Shown one piece after another: positions 17,138 to 26,336 of a stretch of DNA of 64,000 bases. A program made the translations under genes and the position numbers. The stretch spans positions 124,001 to 188,000 of the forward strand of contig JBLXDM010000003.1 of NCBI GenBank assembly GCA_048264125.1, read 5' to 3'. The notes beneath the pieces are model-generated. The model searched no databases. It was not told where the DNA came from and saw only the letters and a list, made by a program, of their open reading frames with translations. This DNA is from M1-B18 sp048264125 (GTDB lineage: Bacteria > Bacillota > Clostridia > Peptostreptococcales > Natronincolaceae). Positions within the stretch are counted from its first letter, which is position 1; each line of letters opens with the position of its first letter.

Positions 17138-17569
17138 CTATTTTAGTTTTTGTAAAGCTTTATCAAACTCCTTATTGAGTATCTTGTCGTACTCTCTCTC
17201 AACTTCTTTCCCGGCATTATCGAATATGTGCTTGCCATCAACAAAACCTTTTTCCTCGCCGCTTTTGGTTACTATGCGGTGGCCCTTCTCTATCAAGTGG
17301 AAATGTGGCGCTATCTTGCTGCTAGGATATACCCTGACTGTCAGTTGATTAGAGCCGCTTACGAATACCTTCCCTCTTCGAATAGCTTTATGATAGTTCC
17401 CGGTTATTTTCTTTACCTCTGATTTGGCACGCTTCAAAACAATAGCTTTCGCCTTATTCCCTACCTTACCCATCATTTGCTTTGCTTCCTTGGGAAAATT
17501 TCTTTCAAAATAATCAAGCGTACTCATGAATTCTTCCATATCGCTATCATCAATCTCCAGCAATTTCAA
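17138..17569 (-). CDS. xkdI: XkdI-like / HK97 gp10-like tail protein
   Basis: 143-aa neck or tail-completion protein. N-terminal acidic region then GNKAKAIVLKRAKSEVKKITGNYHKAIRRGKVF and a SSKIAPHFHLIEKGHR motif typical of HK97 gp10 relatives. It overlaps the upstream gene by 20 bp. Confidence 0.75.
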   Translation of the reverse strand: MKLLEIDDSDMEEFMSTLDYFERNFPKEAKQMMGKVGNKAKAIVLKRAKSEVKKITGNYHKAIRRGKVFVSGSNQLTVRVYPSSKIAPHFHLIEKGHRIVTKSGEEKGFVDGKHIFDNAGKEVEREYDKILNKEFDKALQKLK

Positions 17570-17975
17570 GACCTCCCATCTTGGGATATTCTTGTTCTTG
17601 GTGGTTGCTATCTACATAACTGATAGCGAATGAAACTATCAGCACGCCATCGACTGTTTCCATCTCAATACCGTCTACTATTTTTATGAATCTATCGGAA
17701 ACTGTTAAGCCCATTTTGAACAGGGTTTCAATCTTCTGCTGGACTTCCAATATCTCCAGTTGGTACTTGTGCCTATTGGAGGGAAAGTAATATATCCTTA
17801 CAGTCAAGCTACGCTCAAAGGTATAAAGATAATCAACCTTAAAAACATTATCAAAGGCCACGAAAAAAGAAGGCCTATCAAAGCCTTCTCTCGTGTCATT
17901 GTCATTTATTTTTAAGTTAAATTCATCCTTGAGCCTTCTGTTTATGGCTGCCATAATCTCCTCTAGTGTAATCAT
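17550..17975 (-). CDS. XkdJ/YqbJ-like phage protein
   Basis: 141-aa protein in the slot that holds a DUF6838-type protein in PBSX-like phages, with LTVRIYYFPSNRHKYQLEILEVQQKIETLF and SFAISYVD near the end. It probably acts as tail terminator. The start overlaps the stop of the head-closure gene by 4 bp. Confidence 0.65.
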   Translation of the reverse strand: MITLEEIMAAINRRLKDEFNLKINDNDTREGFDRPSFFVAFDNVFKVDYLYTFERSLTVRIYYFPSNRHKYQLEILEVQQKIETLFKMGLTVSDRFIKIVDGIEMETVDGVLIVSFAISYVDSNHQEQEYPKMGGLEIAGD

Positions 17976-18301
17976 TCTACCACCTGCCTTGCAAATACCT
18001 CTAAGTATTCATTTCTTTCATATGGATTAAGGATAAATTCAATATCGAATCTCTTGCCTTGGTGTTTAAAATGCATGGAAGGTTGTAAGTCTGGCATAGC
18101 AGAATAGCGCATGATTATTTTATGGGTTATATTGCTCAATATTGTATCAGCTGGAGCGTTAAGAACCCTACCTGTTTGGGGTATAATGGCGGCCCACACA
18201 GATTTTATAGCATCATCTTTATATTCCGTCTGCTCCAGTGTGTTTGTGCACTCTTTCTTACCCCATATTTCTATACGGTGCCTAAGTTTACCGGGATTCA
18301 T
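17972..18301 (-). CDS. Head-tail joining (head closure) protein
   Basis: 109-aa protein of the SPP1 gp16 / Phage_H_T_join family. MNPGKLRHRIEIWGKKE at the start, VWAAIIPQTGRVL and the end IEFILNPYERNEYLEVFARQVVE are characteristic. Start chosen at 18301 since GGGTGATG lies 3-8 bases upstream; two in-frame starts 2 and 3 codons earlier are too close to it. Confidence 0.8.
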   Translation of the reverse strand: MNPGKLRHRIEIWGKKECTNTLEQTEYKDDAIKSVWAAIIPQTGRVLNAPADTILSNITHKIIMRYSAMPDLQPSMHFKHQGKRFDIEFILNPYERNEYLEVFARQVVE

Positions 18302-18315
18302 TTTCATCACCCACT

Positions 18316-18566
18316 TTAATTTCTCAATTGCACTATAATGCTTTGCAGACTTAATGCTGTTAAATCCTGCTTTTCCTGCGAATCTCTATTTTCAAACCAA
18401 CAGGTGACTATAATCTTTACTGCCAGAGAATACAGCATTTTTGTGTAGTCCTTAGCAACTCCAGCATTTTTCAAATATTCCTCTGCAGCTATTTGCAATT
18501 GTTCCAGCAAGGCATCACTTTCATTATCATCTATCCTTAGATATTGTTTTAATTCTATGAGACTCA
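18316..18566 (-). CDS. Head-tail connector (gp6-like)
   Basis: 83-aa helical adaptor of the HK97 gp6 / SPP1 gp15 type (Phage_connect_1). LIELKQYLRIDDNESDALLEQLQIAAEEYLKNA at its start is diagnostic. A TTG start at 18566 has GGGGG eight bases ahead; a TTG five codons earlier overlaps that sequence. It sits between capsid and head-closure genes. Confidence 0.78.
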
Positions 18567-18628
18567 ATATAAAAACCCCCAATTAAGGGCCAACAATACT
18601 GCTTGCCAGCCCCTTATTAGTTTTACTC

Positions 18629-19882
18629 CTATAATTCTTCTTCCTCAGGTAAGCCCTTCTTAATCAACACTAAACCATTCTTATCTGCCATCTTTCCATC
18701 TGCTATTAACAGTGACTTATGAACCCACTTATTTGTATCCTCATCAAAGTATTTCTTATAAGTCATGGCAAGATTACTGTTAAGCAGATATTCTTTAAGG
18801 TTTACTAGAACAGCAAAGATATCATCTTCATCTGCAGCATCAAAGCTTGGTAAATAGTCTACTAGGACCACCTCTCTACCATTAAGGAATCTCTTAATTT
18901 TGCCGTCAATTCCTGTAAAGCCCAGCCTCTGACCATTTTTATCTACAGCACCATTAATGTATTTCTCCCAAGTGGATTTAGCCATTAAGTAAACAGCCTC
19001 TGCCTCATATGCCAGTGGCAAAGCGGCTTCTACATTAGCCCAACCTGGAATAGTGCTTATATCATCTGTGCTTAAGATAATAATTCTATCCTCCGGAACT
19101 GAAGTTTCAATTATTCCTAGAGGTGAACCTTCACCAGATGCAGAAATAATGGCAGTTTCAAGAGCCTTGATCATGGCGGTTTTTAGATTGTTCACAACAG
19201 TATTTTCAAAGATTACTAGTGATACAGTTGCTGAAACTAAGCTCAAGCCTATACGACATTCTAGCAGATGATAACTAAAAGAAACTGACGCCTCTAAATC
19301 CATTTTTTGATCTGCAGATGGTGTTGATTCACTAACCCATACAGCAACAGGCCTGATTTCACTTATTGGAATTTTAACTCCGCCTTGATAGTTAGTCTGA
19401 GTAACTCGTGATAGAATCATGCCTACAGCTTGTGCCTCTTCAATAACTCTATTCATAATCGTGGTTGGAATTACAGCCCCAATATCACTCACTGTAGTCA
19501 AAGTTCTCTTTTCAGTGAACTGGGCTGGAATTGGTGTGCCACTCAATACATAATTTTTAAAGGCATTTCTGTACTCAACGCTATCAAATGGATCTTCATC
19601 ATCGCTTCTTTGCTCCTGTTGGAAGTTGGCTCTTGCCATAGGATTAAATGCTCTTGTTTCATGATCGGTACTCGTTGGATTGTTAACTGCTTCAGTCCTC
19701 TGAGATTGAGCAGCCCTTTGCTCCTCTTGTAGGTTAGCCTCGGCCTCCTTAATTTCAAAATCTAGTTTTCTAATTTCTAACTCAGTCTTGTCAAGGTCTG
19801 CCTGGGTAGCGACAGTTTTAATTCCATCTAAAAGTGCTTTTCTTTGCTCTCTTAATCCTTTTAGTATTTGTTCCCAATTCAT
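18629..19882 (-). CDS. HK97-type major capsid protein with N-terminal delta domain
   Basis: 417-aa shell subunit. Residues 1-75 form a charged coiled coil (LREQRKALLDGIKTVATQADLDKTELEIRKLDFEIKEAEANLQEEQ split by the usual scaffold heptads) that serves as scaffold and is cut off by the protease encoded next door. The mature part has EKRTLTTVSDIGAVIPTTIMNRVIEEA, then AIISASGEGSPLGI and KDKNG-type P-domain loops. Position after the protease fits. Confidence 0.92.
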   Translation of the reverse strand: MNWEQILKGLREQRKALLDGIKTVATQADLDKTELEIRKLDFEIKEAEANLQEEQRAAQSQRTEAVNNPTSTDHETRAFNPMARANFQQEQRSDDEDPFDSVEYRNAFKNYVLSGTPIPAQFTEKRTLTTVSDIGAVIPTTIMNRVIEEAQAVGMILSRVTQTNYQGGVKIPISEIRPVAVWVSESTPSADQKMDLEASVSFSYHLLECRIGLSLVSATVSLVIFENTVVNNLKTAMIKALETAIISASGEGSPLGIIETSVPEDRIIILSTDDISTIPGWANVEAALPLAYEAEAVYLMAKSTWEKYINGAVDKNGQRLGFTGIDGKIKRFLNGREVVLVDYLPSFDAADEDDIFAVLVNLKEYLLNSNLAMTYKKYFDEDTNKWVHKSLLIADGKMADKNGLVLIKKGLPEEEEL

Positions 19883-19898
19883 TGATAATCTCTCCTTT

Positions 19899-20492
19899 TT
19901 ATTTGTATTGGTAGAACTTTTCTAGCTTCCTTTTTTGCAGTTCAAAGCTATCCAGCTGTTTGAGGTTATTCTCCAATAACTCAAAACTCCTTGCATAAAC
20001 GGAAGTTGTATCATAAAACGGGGTATCCACCACGCTTACATCGTGAAGTTTTTTAATATTAGTGACTGTTCTGATTGTTTCTGTATCACCATAAATCCAG
20101 GTATCTCCTTTATCTGCTATTGAAAAAGCAAAAGACATCTTATCTATCAATCCTTCTTGGATTGATTTATAGATGTCTCTATTGCTCTGTGTATCAATTA
20201 ACTCAGCTCTTATTTTTAAACCGATATCATCCTTAATGAGCTGTAAGCTATTATTCCTAGTCCTAGCCATTATGCACCAGCTGTCTCTATGATTATACCT
20301 TAGTGGCACATCCTTCATATCGGTATGATCTAGAGCACCACGTTTAATTACCTCAGTGAATTTGTACTTTCCATATTCATGGGTAGCTGGTTGCTCATAG
20401 GTTATGGCATAACCTTCAATTATCATTTTTCCTTCATCATTTTCTACAGCTCTAAATTCGATTAGTCTTTGTTCTGACTTTATCTGTGTCAT
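19899..20492 (-). CDS. HK97-type prohead protease
   Basis: 197-aa serine protease (U35) that trims the capsid scaffold. The catalytic His lies in PLRYNHRDS (H68) and the Ser in GLIDKMSFAF (S120), with VSVVDTPFYDTTSVYAR at the usual C-terminal site. Its first 41 bp overlap the 3' end of the portal gene. Confidence 0.9.
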   Translation of the reverse strand: MTQIKSEQRLIEFRAVENDEGKMIIEGYAITYEQPATHEYGKYKFTEVIKRGALDHTDMKDVPLRYNHRDSWCIMARTRNNSLQLIKDDIGLKIRAELIDTQSNRDIYKSIQEGLIDKMSFAFSIADKGDTWIYGDTETIRTVTNIKKLHDVSVVDTPFYDTTSVYARSFELLENNLKQLDSFELQKRKLEKFYQYK

Positions 20493-21723
20493 TTAATTTC
20501 CCTGCCTTTCCTAATTGATATTTGTCAACAAGCTCTACATTCACATAATTTAGTGATTGCAGTCTTCTATTGCCACCTTCAAAAGGAGGCAACCCAAACA
20601 TTTCATTAATCTCATTCAATGACATATTTCCTACATCTGTAGCAATATGGGCTATGTCGATTTTATTTTGAGTGGACAAATAGGCCACTCTATCATAATA
20701 GCACTTAATCCTATGTCCAATATTTTGTAATTGACCGTCAAATACAGTTGACGACATTGCCTGTTCAAGTTCAACAATAAAATCCTCTATGCAAGTCTGA
20801 TAAAAGGCTCCATGCTGGTCACCATTATAATCTCCACTAATAATAGCTTCTGATATACCATATCTTTCACGTAAAATAGCCTTTAAGAACTTCAAAGCCC
20901 CTTCTTCTATCTTAGTAGGATTTACATTTATAGGGGTAAAATCCCCCGCTAAATCAGTTGCCACTATGCCAGCTTTACTATCAAATAGATGATTTTCAAA
21001 GGATTCCCTTGTTTCTTTCAGCTTGTCGCTATCAATTATTGATTTTGCGTGGTATAGCCCTTTAATTTTTAAAGATGCCTCAATGCTTTTTGGTAAACCC
21101 TGCATTACTTTATCTAGCACTTGAATAGACCTAAGTAATTCTCTTGTATCTGGCTGACCTAAATCATCCCCTCCTCCGATTATTGTATTCTTGCCTCTTC
21201 TCCATCGAAGGTGGATAATTTCATCATAAGGCAGTATATAATGACTACCATCTTGAAAATAGAACTTAATCTCCCATGCCTCGTTGCCATCTACGCCTAT
21301 TTCGATGCTGGTAGGATTTAATGGATAAAATCCAATATATCTTTTATACCTTACTCCATCCCTGCCTTTAACATATTCATACTGCGGATAGATAAAACAA
21401 TTATGGTCCTTCCTCCGAAGCCATTCACAACAGGCTAGAAAGTCCTTTGTTGTTTGTAGTTTATTTGGCTTGAATCTAAAGAGCCTTGTTATGTCATCAT
21501 TCTGCTGTTGTATTAAGCCTGGTTTTTCAATAACTGAAACAATTCTTATTTTGGAGACCTCAGTAGCAATCCTATCGATGCAATTATTCACAAAGTCAGA
21601 CATGTATACATCCTCACCGTATGAAGAGAATATTGCCGTTTCGTCACGGAAGATCATAGAATACCTCTTCTTAATACTTTGGCTGCCTTTAAATACGTTT
21701 TTTAGCATCTGTGTAAAACCCAC
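20452..21723 (-). CDS. HK97-type portal protein
   Basis: About 424-aa dodecameric portal through which DNA is pumped. Seen: CIDRIATEVSKIRIVSV, FIYPQYEYVKGRDG, GFYPLNPTSIEIG, IIHLRW, and the C-terminal GDYNGDQHGAFYQTCIEDFIVELEQAMSS clip/wing region. A GTG at 21723 eight bases after AAGG is the likely start; a GTG three codons earlier abuts that site. It follows the large terminase with a small overlap or gap. Confidence 0.88.
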   Translation of the reverse strand: MGFTQMLKNVFKGSQSIKKRYSMIFRDETAIFSSYGEDVYMSDFVNNCIDRIATEVSKIRIVSVIEKPGLIQQQNDDITRLFRFKPNKLQTTKDFLACCEWLRRKDHNCFIYPQYEYVKGRDGVRYKRYIGFYPLNPTSIEIGVDGNEAWEIKFYFQDGSHYILPYDEIIHLRWRRGKNTIIGGGDDLGQPDTRELLRSIQVLDKVMQGLPKSIEASLKIKGLYHAKSIIDSDKLKETRESFENHLFDSKAGIVATDLAGDFTPINVNPTKIEEGALKFLKAILRERYGISEAIISGDYNGDQHGAFYQTCIEDFIVELEQAMSSTVFDGQLQNIGHRIKCYYDRVAYLSTQNKIDIAHIATDVGNMSLNEINEMFGLPPFEGGNRRLQSLNYVNVELVDKYQLGKAGKLNDTDKVRTKTNRI

Positions 21724-21728
21724 ATTTA

Positions 21729-23450
21729 TCACCTTCTTATAATATCTAGATATTCACTCTTAAATCTACTATAGGTTGCATAGGCAATAACGAATCCAAG
21801 AGTTCCGTCTATCCGATTTTTACTCTGTCCCTCTACTTTTACCGGCATTATTTGACCTAAATTATTTGTCTTATAAGCTGTATTTTTTAGGCACCATACG
21901 TCCATAGGGTTATTATTATATATTAGCTTTTTCTCTTTTAAATCTGCCTCAACAGTCCTCATTGGATTGGATAAGGAGCCGTACTCCATGTTAATTCTTT
22001 CAAGAACATCTTCACCAAAATAGTCTATAACTAACTTCTTAAATCCTTTAGCATGCCAGTTATCATATCCAATCTTGAAGGGCTTCATTTTATAGTTTTC
22101 ATATAGACTATAGAACCACTTTACAACATAGGTTTCATCTACTTCATTACCTGGTATTATTGTTACTAAGCCTTCTTTTGCCCATAATCTATAGTTTTTC
22201 TTTTCTGGATTTGTACCATTTTCCTCAGACAATATCTCATCAGCCTTTGATTCAGGTACAAAATACATGGTTAAGGAATACTTTTTTAGGTCTGTAGGAT
22301 CAATAAAAATAGCCTTGCCATTACATAAATCTGTTGTCTCAGCAAAGTCAAGGGACCCAATATAATACATTCCTCTAAACCTTTCTAAATCAAAGGTCGT
22401 TAGATTTACTATATCTCCTTCTTGGAGCCAAGCATTTGCATTGTTTTGCTTTATATTAAAGTCTTTTGCTAATACAAAGGCTCTTTTGCTTGAGCTTTCC
22501 TTGGCTTCTTCAACCATAGACCGCAGAAATGAGACCTTTTTAATAGCTCCCAGCCCTGGGTTACTCTTAGTCCAAGAGCTTTCATCCTGCCATACCTCTT
22601 CTTCGCTATCCTGCGTATAGAGCCATATTAGCCACCGTGGTCGATAGGATTCCTTTTTTAATACTTTCCTTGCTTCGATTAGCCTTTTGTCTAAATATCC
22701 ATCCTGTGTAAAGCCCTCTGTAGTGAGTTCAAAATACAATGGCTCATCCTGGGTTGAAAGAGCCTGCCTTATAGGCATTACTGTAGAATCATCTTTCATT
22801 TCAAAAACTTCATCTACTGCTCCAATCCTAATATTCCGGCCTTCCTTGGCGCCAGTTCTAGCTGATAGCTTTCGTATGCTTCCTTTATTTTGCTTACTAA
22901 ATTTACCTTTTTTGTTTTTCTGCTTTGGATTACCGAAGAATATCCCTTTAATATTTTTACGTGTGACCTTTTCTAGGCTTTTACTTTCTTCTCGCATACT
23001 ATTTATCGCCTGAAACATTAAATCAGCCTGCTCATAGTCATTGCTGCTGCATAGTATTTTTGTCCCCATCTCACCACAGAAAAAATCAGCTAAGCATATG
23101 GCTCCGATAAGAGGTGTCTTACCATTTTTCCTGCCCACCAAGAACAAAACATCTTGATACTTTCTAACCCACCTATTGATTTCTTCATCAAAAATCTGTA
23201 TTGCAAATAACGCTTCTACAAAGGCCTTTTGAAATAATTCCAATAAAAAAGGCTTCCCTGCATAAGGAGCCTCAAAGTGTTTGCATTTAGTTTCGATAAA
23301 TTTTATTCGTTTCTCTGATTCTTCAATATTGAATCTTACATCAGGATTAGAAGTAATATCCTCCATGCACATTTCCAGTTGAGCCATCAAGTCTTTTCCA
23401 ACTGTTATCTCTCCCACTTTGCATTTCTTGTAATACTCTTCTAGATACAT
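21729..23450 (-). CDS. Terminase large subunit
   Basis: 573-aa packaging motor and nuclease. The ATPase has a Walker A variant VGRKNGKT (residues 105-112) and Walker B/RNA-like IRIGAVDEVFEM near 204; the RNase-H-like nuclease opens with YIGSLDFAETTDLCNG near residue 375 and has acidic DNWHAKG and TLGFVIAYA later. It belongs to the Terminase_1 family that goes with HK97-like heads. Confidence 0.93.
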   Translation of the reverse strand: MYLEEYYKKCKVGEITVGKDLMAQLEMCMEDITSNPDVRFNIEESEKRIKFIETKCKHFEAPYAGKPFLLELFQKAFVEALFAIQIFDEEINRWVRKYQDVLFLVGRKNGKTPLIGAICLADFFCGEMGTKILCSSNDYEQADLMFQAINSMREESKSLEKVTRKNIKGIFFGNPKQKNKKGKFSKQNKGSIRKLSARTGAKEGRNIRIGAVDEVFEMKDDSTVMPIRQALSTQDEPLYFELTTEGFTQDGYLDKRLIEARKVLKKESYRPRWLIWLYTQDSEEEVWQDESSWTKSNPGLGAIKKVSFLRSMVEEAKESSSKRAFVLAKDFNIKQNNANAWLQEGDIVNLTTFDLERFRGMYYIGSLDFAETTDLCNGKAIFIDPTDLKKYSLTMYFVPESKADEILSEENGTNPEKKNYRLWAKEGLVTIIPGNEVDETYVVKWFYSLYENYKMKPFKIGYDNWHAKGFKKLVIDYFGEDVLERINMEYGSLSNPMRTVEADLKEKKLIYNNNPMDVWCLKNTAYKTNNLGQIMPVKVEGQSKNRIDGTLGFVIAYATYSRFKSEYLDIIRR

Positions 23451-23461
23451 AGTACCTGCTC

Positions 23462-23776
23462 CTATTCAAATTCTTCCAGATCGTCGTCATCATCTTCAAT
23501 ATTTTTTCCAAGAATGGCTGAAAGCTTTGCTATATAATTTAAATAATTTGCTCTAACCTTCACTATTAGCTTGCTTACTGGAAGCTCCTTTTGAAGGGAT
23601 GGCTCTGTTGGATGGAGCTTTACTAGTCCACTCTGCGATACAATTTCATTAAGCCGGTCTAGTTCTTTTCTCAGTCTTGCACACTCCCAGATGGCTCCAT
23701 CAATTAAACTTAAATGTTTTTCATCAATGCCCTCAAACAACTTTTTTATTCGGTCATATTCATTTTGAATTTCCAT
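23462..23776 (-). CDS. Small phage packaging-region protein, P27-like
   Basis: 104-aa helical acidic protein. N-terminal helices (LIDGAIWECARLRKELDRLNEIVSQSG) precede KLHPTEPSLQKELPVSKLIVKVRANYLNYIAKLSAILG and an Asp/Glu tail. This second half resembles P27-type small terminase proteins, yet a better TerS lies upstream, so it may be an accessory packaging factor. It is 11 bp ahead of TerL. Confidence 0.5.
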   Translation of the reverse strand: MEIQNEYDRIKKLFEGIDEKHLSLIDGAIWECARLRKELDRLNEIVSQSGLVKLHPTEPSLQKELPVSKLIVKVRANYLNYIAKLSAILGKNIEDDDDDLEEFE

Positions 23777-23872
23777 CTATATCACCACTTTTTACTATTT
23801 TTCAAAAGTTTTTCAAGAAAAAGTCAAAATTTCAGTGTGTGTCTTTCTGATGTAGGGGATACGGTCTTGGGT

Positions 23873-23905
23873 GGGGGGTGTATTTTTGAAGAGACCGGGG
23901 GGTGT
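23873..23905. other. Candidate cos region
   Basis: Two copies of GGGGGGTGT, 24 bp apart, in an otherwise AT-rich 131-bp gap between the HNH gene and the small packaging gene. G-rich repeats next to terminase and HNH genes are where cos-type phages are cut. This is inferred from position and composition. Confidence 0.35.
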
Positions 23906-23907
23906 TT

Positions 23908-24585
23908 TTATGCCGTATACTCTTCAAACCACTTATCAATGTACCCTATCCACTCATGCTTTCTTGTGTTTCTCCCCTCATCACATGCAAGTCTCTTATA
24001 GCATTCTTCCTTAGTGGCTTCACAAAATACCAGTTCTGCCTTTAAGATTCTCGCAAGTTGTTCACGTTCCATCTTACCAGGGTAACCACCGATTATATAT
24101 GCATCATTCCATTGTCCATATCTTGTTTTAATCATGTCGATTAATTTGTCCCTAATAGCAAAGACATTAAACCTAAGGTTGTTCGGTTTATTATATAGTG
24201 GCTCCCAGCTGATGCATTCATAGATTTTATCCATATCCACTATAATGTCACCTGTTCGACTTAGTTGATTAATAAGGGTTTTCTTTCCGCTCAAGGGAGC
24301 ACCATATACTATATAGACATCTCTTTTGTTATGCCCAAACCTTCTATGTTCGATATTATGGCAATCATGGCAGATAATCTCTATTAATTCTTTATTAAGT
24401 GAGATACTTGGATTAATCACATTTTCAGGAGTTAGCTCTATAGTATGATGGCCTATTAGCTTTGAGGTGTCAGTATAAATCGTTTTGCACCTTTGGCATA
24501 TAGGCCCACGTTCAATAATTAAGTTTCTTCTTAACTCAATCCATTCTTTTGATAGATAAAACTTCTTGACTACTCCAAGACTCAT
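23908..24585 (-). CDS. HNH endonuclease fused to a P-loop kinase-like domain
   Basis: 225-aa two-domain protein. Residues 8-85 are an HNH nuclease with a zinc knuckle: C30/C33, the catalytic pair H46-H47, C72/C75 and the final His in NIEHRR. Residues 88-225 carry a P-loop GAPLSGKKT (95-103), DMDKIYE like a Walker B, and EATKEECYKRL, the layout of small nucleoside or polynucleotide kinases. HNH proteins next to terminase are needed for cos cleavage in HK97-type phages; the attached kinase is less usual. It lies 1 bp after TerS. Confidence 0.75.
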   Translation of the reverse strand: MSLGVVKKFYLSKEWIELRRNLIIERGPICQRCKTIYTDTSKLIGHHTIELTPENVINPSISLNKELIEIICHDCHNIEHRRFGHNKRDVYIVYGAPLSGKKTLINQLSRTGDIIVDMDKIYECISWEPLYNKPNNLRFNVFAIRDKLIDMIKTRYGQWNDAYIIGGYPGKMEREQLARILKAELVFCEATKEECYKRLACDEGRNTRKHEWIGYIDKWFEEYTA

Positions 24586-24586
24586 G

Positions 24587-25366
24587 CTACCACATCCTTG
24601 CCTTATCTATTTCTTTAGCATGATCTAATCTTTCACGCTCAAGCTTAAGCTTCTCTTCTTGATACTCTTTTCTAAGCTGTAGTTCTGGATTCTGAATTTG
24701 CACCTTTAGCCTTTCAACCCTAAGCTTTTGCTCCTCAGTAGCTGTATCCCAGTTACTATGGAGCATTTCGTCATATCGCTTTAATAGATTGGCTAAGGTG
24801 GTCATGGCCCTTGATTGAGCATTTAAGAAAGTGGCGTGCTTATCCCATGCCTGTTGTATTTCATACTCTTCCTCCCGGTAAGTTTCAACCATCTGTACTC
24901 TTTCTTTTCCACCAGCATTTTTAGATTCAACCTTAATTTTCTTTAGCTCTTTGGTTTTATCGGTCTTATCTTCAACAAACATTATTTCTTGAGCCCTAAT
25001 TATCGCTATCCATTGAGTCATTATCTGTGCCCACAGTATTTCTAAAGGTGAACCATTGGCTTCTTCTGCTTCCTTGATTAGATTTCTTGCCTTTGTCGGA
25101 TAATATTTCGAATACCAACCATAAGTCCTAGCGTTTTGATTTTCTTTTGGTGCTCCTCCCCCTTGGTTTCCTATAGCATTTTGATTACCAAAAGGAGCAC
25201 CTACTTTATTAAACTTCTTCTTCCATTTGTCTCTTACTCTCCAAGTGTTAATGTTCGCTACTTTTTCGCTTAATATCTCAGCGATATCCTTTGAAGTGAT
25301 CCTGCCATTATGTTGCTTATATATTTCAAAAGCTGCGTCTCTATTAGGACTTCTCTCTCTTCCCAT
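24587..25366 (-). CDS. Terminase small subunit
   Basis: 259-aa DNA-recognition subunit of the XtmA type. Residues 1-50 hold the TerS helix-turn-helix (RDAAFEIYKQHNGRITSKDIAEILSEKVANINTWRVRDKWKK), followed by the Gly/Asn-rich linker GAPFGNQNAIGNQGGGAPKENQNA that is typical of the family, and a long coiled C-terminus. It starts the packaging-head cluster. Confidence 0.85.
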   Translation of the reverse strand: MGRERSPNRDAAFEIYKQHNGRITSKDIAEILSEKVANINTWRVRDKWKKKFNKVGAPFGNQNAIGNQGGGAPKENQNARTYGWYSKYYPTKARNLIKEAEEANGSPLEILWAQIMTQWIAIIRAQEIMFVEDKTDKTKELKKIKVESKNAGGKERVQMVETYREEEYEIQQAWDKHATFLNAQSRAMTTLANLLKRYDEMLHSNWDTATEEQKLRVERLKVQIQNPELQLRKEYQEEKLKLERERLDHAKEIDKARMW

Positions 25367-25726
25367 GCCACGCCACCCCCATCGGCTAAAATAAGATTTA
25401 TTTTATGTATTATTGACTGTCATAATATTTCTAGTTTTGTACTATTTTATAAATTAATTGAGTTTGTCTTAACTCACTTTTTTGTATTAATTTTTAATGT
25501 CCTAAACACTTTTCCATAACCAAATTAGCTATGTATGTCTTTGTGCTTATTGATACTACTATCTTTAGCCCTGTTTTTTGCATTGTTTTTGAATGACTTA
25601 TTTTCATAGGGAATCAAGCATTCAATAATATTTTTTGCTACTTCTATATATGCTAATAGTTTATAGGTGAATGTAAATAGTCCCGAAAATAAAGCATTCG
25701 AAAGAAAAGTAAAAAAATAAAAGTGC
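25367..25726. other. Intergenic region before the packaging genes
   Basis: AT-rich spacer. The minus strand at 25525-25665 has an open, protein-like frame (ECLIPYENKSFKNNAKNRAKD) but no start codon or ribosome site, so it looks like a remnant. The late promoter probably lies here; I see no clear -35/-10 pair. Confidence 0.4.
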
Positions 25727-26335
25727 CTATATCCTGATCAATTTATTAAGGGTATCACTATATTTGTCATAGGTCTCACGGTCTAGGCCTAGATATAGTT
25801 TTGTCTCTTCTATGCTGCTATGCCCCAACATTTCTTTCACCAGAAGCAGGTCATATTCGCTTTCCACATATATGTTATAAGCAAAGGTCTTTCTTAGGGA
25901 GTGAGCACTAATATTTTTAAGCCCAAATTCTGCTCCAGCATCCTTTAATATCCGACTTAGATGGGCAACAGTTATATGGTCGTTTTTCCCCTTCCTTGAA
26001 GTAAATAGATACTCGTAGTCCTTTTTCCCTTTAACATATCTCTTTAATAGGATTGCTAAGTTATTTATTACTTTTACAATCCTTGGTTTTAGATTTTCTT
26101 TTCTGATATTCTTGCTGTTAGCCTTTTTGCCCTCAAGAATTTCAAAGTAGCCATTTTCAAGAGCATCCTTAACATCTCTTATTTTAAGCTTTACTAAGTC
26201 TCCTGCTCTATATCCAGTGGATATGCCTAAAATAAACACAATATAATTACGCTCATTTTGGAGCTTTAAATAGTCTTGAATATCCAACACTAGCTCTTTG
26301 TCTTTTATTGGGTTTGCTGGCTTCTTTTTACTCAT
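25727..26335 (-). CDS. Tyrosine recombinase, catalytic core only
   Basis: 202-aa protein that is nearly all catalytic domain: R43 (GYRAGDLV), K71, H145-SL-R148-K149, H172 (LGHSS) and Y181 are all present. There is no room for a core-binding domain. It sits directly upstream of the terminase genes, a place where related clostridial phages also carry such a gene. Its DNA substrate is unknown. ATG at 26335 is preferred to a GTG three codons upstream. Confidence 0.72.
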   Translation of the reverse strand: MSKKKPANPIKDKELVLDIQDYLKLQNERNYIVFILGISTGYRAGDLVKLKIRDVKDALENGYFEILEGKKANSKNIRKENLKPRIVKVINNLAILLKRYVKGKKDYEYLFTSRKGKNDHITVAHLSRILKDAGAEFGLKNISAHSLRKTFAYNIYVESEYDLLLVKEMLGHSSIEETKLYLGLDRETYDKYSDTLNKLIRI

Positions 26336-26336
26336 A

